DNA from: Asterochloris sp. CNOR1
Taxonomy: Eukaryota > Chlorophyta > Trebouxiophyceae > Trebouxiales > Trebouxiaceae
NCBI GenBank assembly: GCA_963969365.1
Contig: OZ017746.1
Span: forward strand, 2,418,001 to 2,482,000
DNA: 64,000 nt
Direction: 5' to 3'
Both the position numbers and the translations under genes were made by a program. How positions within the stretch are numbered: position 1 is the first letter of the stretch; every line of letters begins with the position of its first letter. The notes below the pieces were generated by a model that saw only the letters and a list, made by a program, of their open reading frames with translations, made no database searches and was not told the origin of the DNA. Below, piece by piece: positions 59,265 to 64,000 of the stretch.

Positions 59265-62200
59265 ATGGCTACCCGTGCAGTTCTACAGGTGTTTGAGGTG
59301 TACCAAAAGGAGAGGGTGGCCTTTGTCACAGCCGTGACAGAGATGGCCAAAAAGCCACCGGTGAGCTCTTGGCCTGCAGGGGACGGCCTGCTTCATAAGT
59401 AGCATGTTGCTAGGTTAGGCAGCAATCAACTGACAAGATTGGCCCCCTGCATCAATGCCTCTTGCTCCTGCCCATGCAGAATGTGGAAGCCCTGCAGCAG
59501 GCAGGCGCTCTTAAGCTGCTGCGGCCCCTGCTGCTGGACAATGTCCCCAGGCAAGGCTTCGCTGTTGCATGTGTGTTTCATATGTATGGCCTGCATGAAG
59601 CAGGGCCATGCAACTCAGACTGTGCTCTGCTATCTCCGGCAAGCCCTGCCCTGCACTGTAGCATGCAGCAAGCCCAGCTCCAATGCATTGCGGCATCCAG
59701 CAGGTCATGCGACTTCTCACAGCAGTGCTCCTTCCCACTGCACCATGCTGCTGCAGACCTAACAGGGTCATGCACCTCTGACAGGCCCTGCCCTGTGCTG
59801 CTGCAGCATTCAGCAGTCAGCAGCCATGGCCCTGGGCCACCTGGCCAATTATAGCGACGACTTGGCTGAGGCAGTTGTCCAGGCAGAGATCTTGCCCCAA
59901 CTGGTCTACTCCCTGGCTGAACAGAACCGCTTCTACAAGAAGGCGGCTGCCTACTGCCTGAGGGCGGTGGCCAAGCATTCCCCTGCGCTGGCCCAGGCAG
60001 TGGTGGACTGCGGTGTGTGTGCATGCAAAGCAGCCATGTGGCCACTAGACAGTGTTCAGCTGCCAGACTGCCGGCAGGCTCTGCTTTTGCAGCATCACTG
60101 GTGAAGCCACAACCTAGGCCATAATGTCTCAACTCAAAGTCCTGGCATTTGCTGCTCCGCTGCATTGCCTGGGATGCACGCATGGCTGCCGCAGGCAGAA
60201 TTTGCATTGCTCTGTCAAGCATGCGTGCCGTGCTTGCACTGATTCAGCAAACGCCTGATATATGGTGTTCAGCCTGGCACTGGGGTTGCTGCCTAAGCAA
60301 AGCTGTCCCTGTGCCCTGCAGGCTCCCTCAGCAGTCTGGTGACCTGCCTGGAGGAGTTTGACCCTGGAGTGAAGGAGGCCGCATGCTTCACCCTGGGCTA
60401 TGTGGCAGGCCACACAGCCGAGTTGGCGCAGCAGGTCTGCAGGCCTGCTCTGCTTTTGTGGCATGCGTGCTTCCATGGCTTCATAATGCATCGCAGCTTG
60501 CTGGGCCGCCCAGCAATCTTGGTTGCAGCAAAGGCTGGCGGTATTTCAGGTGGCAGCCTGGGATCACAGGGAACCAGATGGCAGCCAGCCTGATGTGCTG
60601 GCCTGGTATGGATGTTCGGCGTCCACATATGAGCTTCCACTTCTGCACCCTCCCTATGCTGCACTGCCGCCCATGCTGCTCACAGTGCCCATTCCCTGTG
60701 CTGGCAGGTGGTGGATGCTGGGGCTGTGCCGCTGCTGGTGCTGTGCGTACAAGAGCCGGAGCTGTCCTTGAAGCGGGTGGCTGCTTCGGCGCTCAGTGAC
60801 ATCGCCAAACACACCCCCGAGCTGGCGCAGGGTGTGGTGGATGCAGGTCAGCCAGCTGGCCACATTGATGCTGATGTATTGTTTGATGTGGCCAAGGACG
60901 AAGCCTACCAATTGCAGCAAGCCGCATGCCTGCTTGTGATTCTGCCAGCGACATGCATGTGGGACACAGTATCGTCCTGGCTTCTTCTACCTCAGGCTGC
61001 CAGCCGCAAGCTTGCTTGTCTGCAGGTGCTGTGGCGTATCTGGCCCCTCTTGTGGTCAATCAGGATGCCAAGCTCAAGCGACAGGTCAGCAGCTGATTGT
61101 CATGAGCTAGTTCAGTGTGATGCTCCCTGGAGCTTATCTTGCGCTGAATGCAGGCCGTCCCCTTTAGAGCTGTGCTCACAGACCCTCATGCCTGCCCAGC
61201 CTGAGTGGTCATGCCCTGCCTGCCTGTGTCTGCCACCTGCACATCCAGAATTAATGCACACAATCGTGACTGACCTGCGCAAGTACACATTCTGGAGCTG
61301 TGCCACCTAGTGATGCATGTGCAGACTCCCATGCCTGAACAGCGCGCATGTCCTCTCTCCTGCAGGTGTGCTGCGCGCTGGCCCAGATTGCCAAGCACAG
61401 TGTGGACCTGGCTGAGGTAGTGGTGGAGGCAGAGGTCTTCCCCAAGATCCTGACCTGCCTCAAGTTCCCCGACGAGCTGGTGCGCAAGCACACAGCCACC
61501 GTTGTGCGTGAGGTGAGTGGCATGCAGCCTCCATGGTGACCCCTGTGTCCTGCAGCTCAAGAGTCCTTTCAATGAGGCAGATGATCCCCCCACACCTGTT
61601 TTGGGTCAAACACACACGTCTGCTTGTCTAAAATTTCTCAAAGGCCTTCTGCAACGCTGCTGCTAAGGTAGATGTCAATCTGACAGCTGAGGGCCTGTAC
61701 AACACAGGGAGAAGCGGGTGTCTCCATGTGCAAGCATACACCACTAGGTGTCCAGCAAGACACCAACGGGCTTAACCCCTCTGCACGGCAGGTAGCCAAG
61801 CACACCCCGGAGCTGGCACAGCTGATCGTGGGCAGCGGCGGTGTAGGCGCGCTGGTAGACTACATTAGCGAGAGCAAGGGCAACAGTCGCCTGCCTGGCA
61901 TCATGGCGCTGGGTTACATCGCAGCCTTCAGCGAGACGCTGGGCCTGGCCGTCATTGCTGAGCGTGGCCTGGTGCGTGTTTTGTTCTCTCCGGAACCTGT
62001 CTGTGCCAGCGAAGTCTGGTGTGGCCTGCACAGTGTCTGTGAGCTGCATATGCAGCAAGAAGCTGTGCCTGGCCGTCATCGCTGAGCGCAGCCTGCTGTG
62101 CTTTTCCGTCTTGTTGGTTGTGCGACCCATTTGCGGGCGGCGGCTTCCAAGCACTCACTGCCCGCCTGGATCTGGCACAGAAAGGCAGAGGTCACTTGAT

Positions 62201-63540
62201 GCAGTGTTGCCTGCCAGGACTGGACTGTGCTCTCAACCTGCATGCAGCGGTGTGGCCTGTTACAGCCTGAACTTTATTCCAAAAACTGCATGCAGCAATG
62301 CAGTCAGGGGGGCAACCTATGCAGCCTGCACACAGCAGCATCACTGCATGTTGGCGCTCTTGCAGGCTCTGATCAGGCAGCTCTTGATGAGCTGGATTGG
62401 CTGAGCTGTGGGGCAACGGTGGGCACTGTTTGCAGGCCCTGGACGCACTGGCTGGCTTGCCTACACAGTTGCAGCCGGTGGTCTTTCACCCCTTGTGCTG
62501 TGTGTTCATCTGCCTGACGCCGACTGCCTGCTCCCTGCAGGGCGCTGTCATTGCAGGTCCTGAGTGCCCCTGCTTGCTCATTTGAGCAAGGCTGCCCTGT
62601 GTGAGCCCAGTGGACCCTCTGCTGCTGGATGCAGGCCCGGAGCCGCCTGTCAGCTCCTTCACCTTGTGTACCCTGACTCCTGCCCCTGCAGGCGCCGCTG
62701 GTGCAGGCCCTGCACGAGGAGCCCGAGGACCACATGAAGAGCGCTACAGCCTGGTCCATTGGCCAGGTGGGCCGCCACACTTCGGACCACGCCAAGGCGG
62801 TGGCTGACACGGGGGTGCTGCCCCTGCTGGTCACCCTGGAGAACGATGCCCACAGCAGCGAGGACCTGAAGACCAAGTGCCGCAAGGCGCTCAAGGCAGT
62901 GGTGGCCAAGCTGACCAACTTGCCAGCGCTGGACATGCTTGTGCACAGGTGGGGGCACACCCGCATGAGAGGACCCCTGCAATGTCTATGGGGATGCCCC
63001 TGCAGCACCCTCACTGCGCAACGTGCCAAGCTGACCCAGCATGCCTGCGGTGGACAAGCCGGTGCATATGGTGCAATCTGCACTGTCCAGCCTGTGTGCA
63101 TGACCGTCTTTCTGCCTGCCTTCCCATGAACGTCCCCCTGCACAGGTGAGGATCGCCTCGCCTGCACTGGCTGACAGGGATGCTGCCAGCTGGCAGAGCA
63201 GCCTACCTGATCTGGCCCCAGTCTGGCCCGCCTAGACCCAGCGCCTGCTGCCCTCCCTGCCTGCAGGCAGCTCCCTGAAAGCGTGATGAGCATGGTCCTG
63301 GAGCAGGTGGGCAAGGTGCTGGCCAATGACCCCACCAGCCGCTCCTCCTTTGTGCACTCCGGCGGCCTGGCAGCTGTGCAGCAGATGGGTGAGGCATCAG
63401 GCAGCTCCCTTAGGGAGGCAGTGGACATCATCAACAGCAGCTTCCCCGAGGAGATTGTGCGGTACTACAGCCCCTCCTACTCCCAGCAGCTCTTGCAGAA
63501 GCTGGACGCAATGGCTGGCACAGCTGTCGCTGTGAAATAG
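59265..63540 (+). CDS. PF16: PF16/SPAG6 axonemal central-apparatus armadillo protein
   Basis: Ten exons (59265-59360, 59480-59550, 59807-60012, 60322-60434, 60708-60846, 61026-61084, 61366-61512, 61792-61971, 62692-62948, 63267-63540) join in phase to 513 residues, the usual size of SPAG6/PF16. Start MATRAVLQVFEVYQKERVAF is diagnostic. Armadillo repeats follow, with the recurring word AKHTPELAQ: AVAKHSPALAQAVVDCG, DIAKHTPELAQGVVDAG, QIAKHSVDLAEVVVEAE and EVAKHTPELAQLIVGSG. The C terminus YYSPSYSQQLLQKLDAM is also conserved. PF16 sits on the C1 central microtubule of motile 9+2 axonemes and is needed for its stability and for flagellar beating. The frame is complete and undamaged. The intron after 59550 uses a GC donor. 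Confidence 0.96.
61940..62110 (+). repeat. Intronic copy of the end of PF16 exon 8
   Basis: The exon end encoding LGLAVIAERGL (61939-61971) plus the first ~15 bases of the intron recurs about 128 bp downstream at about 62067-62110, where it would read LCLAVIAERSL. The copy is in the following intron and lacks the donor-site context of the original. Confidence 0.75.
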
Positions 63541-63648
63541 TGCCAGCTCTCTCAGCAGTCACCAGCCTGTGCAACCCCTCTGTCTCTCAACTATGCGGGC
63601 TCCTCTCCCACCTGCTAGAGGCCTGTAGATGTTTGGACACTGACCGTA

Positions 63649-63653
63649 TGTAA
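63649..63653 (+). other. Putative UGUAA polyadenylation signal of PF16
   Basis: TGTAA lies 109 bp past the PF16 stop codon within an AT-rich run, fitting the usual chlorophyte signal. This is positional inference. Confidence 0.45.
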
Positions 63654-63772
63654 TATGAAGCCAGCAGCATGTGCGCTTCATGCTGATGGTAAATGAAAAC
63701 AATCAAATTGTCCAAAGACTGGGAGTGCTACAACACCATTGGCAGTTCCTCTGGTTGCCTCTTGAACATGGT

Positions 63773-64000
63773 TCAGAGTGCTCGCCGAGCGCTCTCAAGT
63801 AATTCCTGCTTCTCCAGCATGCCAGCCGTGCTGATGCCTTTCGATGCGAGGAAAGCCTTGAGTTGCTTTGCTGCAGCAGCGGATACCTCACGGTCACCAG
63901 TGCACCACAAAAACCACAGCAGCCCGATGCTTACTGCACAAAAGGCGTGAAACGTTGCAGCACTGGCTCACCTGACATCTTTTCAAGTCCTTCCCTGCAG
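63773..64000 (-). CDS. C-terminal end of a gene running off the window (membrane segment plus SAP-like tail)
   Basis: The last exon (about 63949-63773) reads SIGLLWFLWCTGDREVSAAA, a short hydrophobic segment followed by a helical tail, KQLKAFLASKGISTAGMLEK, then ELLESARRAL and a stop. The tail resembles a SAP-type helix pair (K-x-x-L-x-x-x-G-x-x-x-x-G-x-x-E-K-x-E-L), as in MANF-like and some DNA- or ER-associated proteins. An upstream exon of at least 23 bases touches the window edge (KMS just before GTGAG at about 63978) and joins in phase. The body of the protein is outside the window, so function cannot be assigned. It converges on PF16. Confidence 0.55.

Overview
This is nuclear DNA from a green alga. 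The window is rich in C and G. Its genes are cut by many short introns, usually GTGAG...CTGCAG, and possible UGUAA polyadenylation signals occur. The best-recognised proteins are plant or algal types: DRP3 dynamin, an OSB protein with a PDF motif, a plant-type EFR3, a plant cysteine oxidase-like enzyme and CofD-like/MEE18. A complete PF16/SPAG6 gene implies an organism that builds, or recently built, motile flagella. A zoospore-forming trebouxiophyte-like chlorophyte would fit, but that placement is inference. No tRNA, rRNA, CRISPR or bacterial-type operon was noticed.

Layout. 0.4-1.4 kb (-): Vma12-like V-ATPase assembly factor. 1.9-8.0 kb (+): DRP3 fission dynamin. 8.3-9.8 kb (-): secretory protein resembling a glycosyltransferase. 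10.0-11.3 kb (+): thiol dioxygenase (PCO/ADO). 11.5-13.9 kb (-): RNA 3'-phosphate cyclase, divergent from pseudouridine-5'-phosphate glycosidase at 14.1-15.6 kb (+). 15.7-20.0 kb (-): coiled-coil protein of unknown role. 20.6-22.2 kb (-): 5'-truncated LINE reverse transcriptase. 22.4-24.4 kb (-): organellar ssDNA-binding OSB, divergent from tubulin cofactor C at 24.5-26.2 kb (+). 26.7-28.3 kb (-): unknown gene. 28.5-38.3 kb (+): very large PH-domain, Gln/Pro/Ala-rich protein, possibly more than one gene. 38.6-40.3 kb (-): unknown gene. 40.6-48.1 kb (+): EFR3-like. 49.2-53.8 kb (+): STAT-like SH2 protein. 53.9-54.3 kb (+): a possible small gene. 54.4-58.7 kb (-): CofD-like. 59.3-63.5 kb (+): PF16/SPAG6. 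63.8 kb to the edge (-): C-terminal end of another gene.

Exon models were built by hand from splice consensus and reading phase. For Vma12-like, DRP3, the glycosyltransferase-like gene, PCO, RTC, PsuG, the coiled-coil gene, OSB, TBCC, the STAT-like gene and PF16, every exon joins in phase to a single stop; they are strong models but not transcript-verified. The giant PH gene and the two unknown genes are only partly resolved. Several introns can be closed in frame only with GC donors. The genes share no single pathway. Themes are organelle division and genome upkeep (DRP3, OSB), RNA repair and salvage (RTC, PsuG), the cytoskeleton and flagella (TBCC, PF16), membrane signalling (EFR3, PH protein, STAT-like) and oxygen sensing (PCO). 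The most unusual items are the STAT-like protein, the giant PH protein and exon fragments duplicated inside introns.
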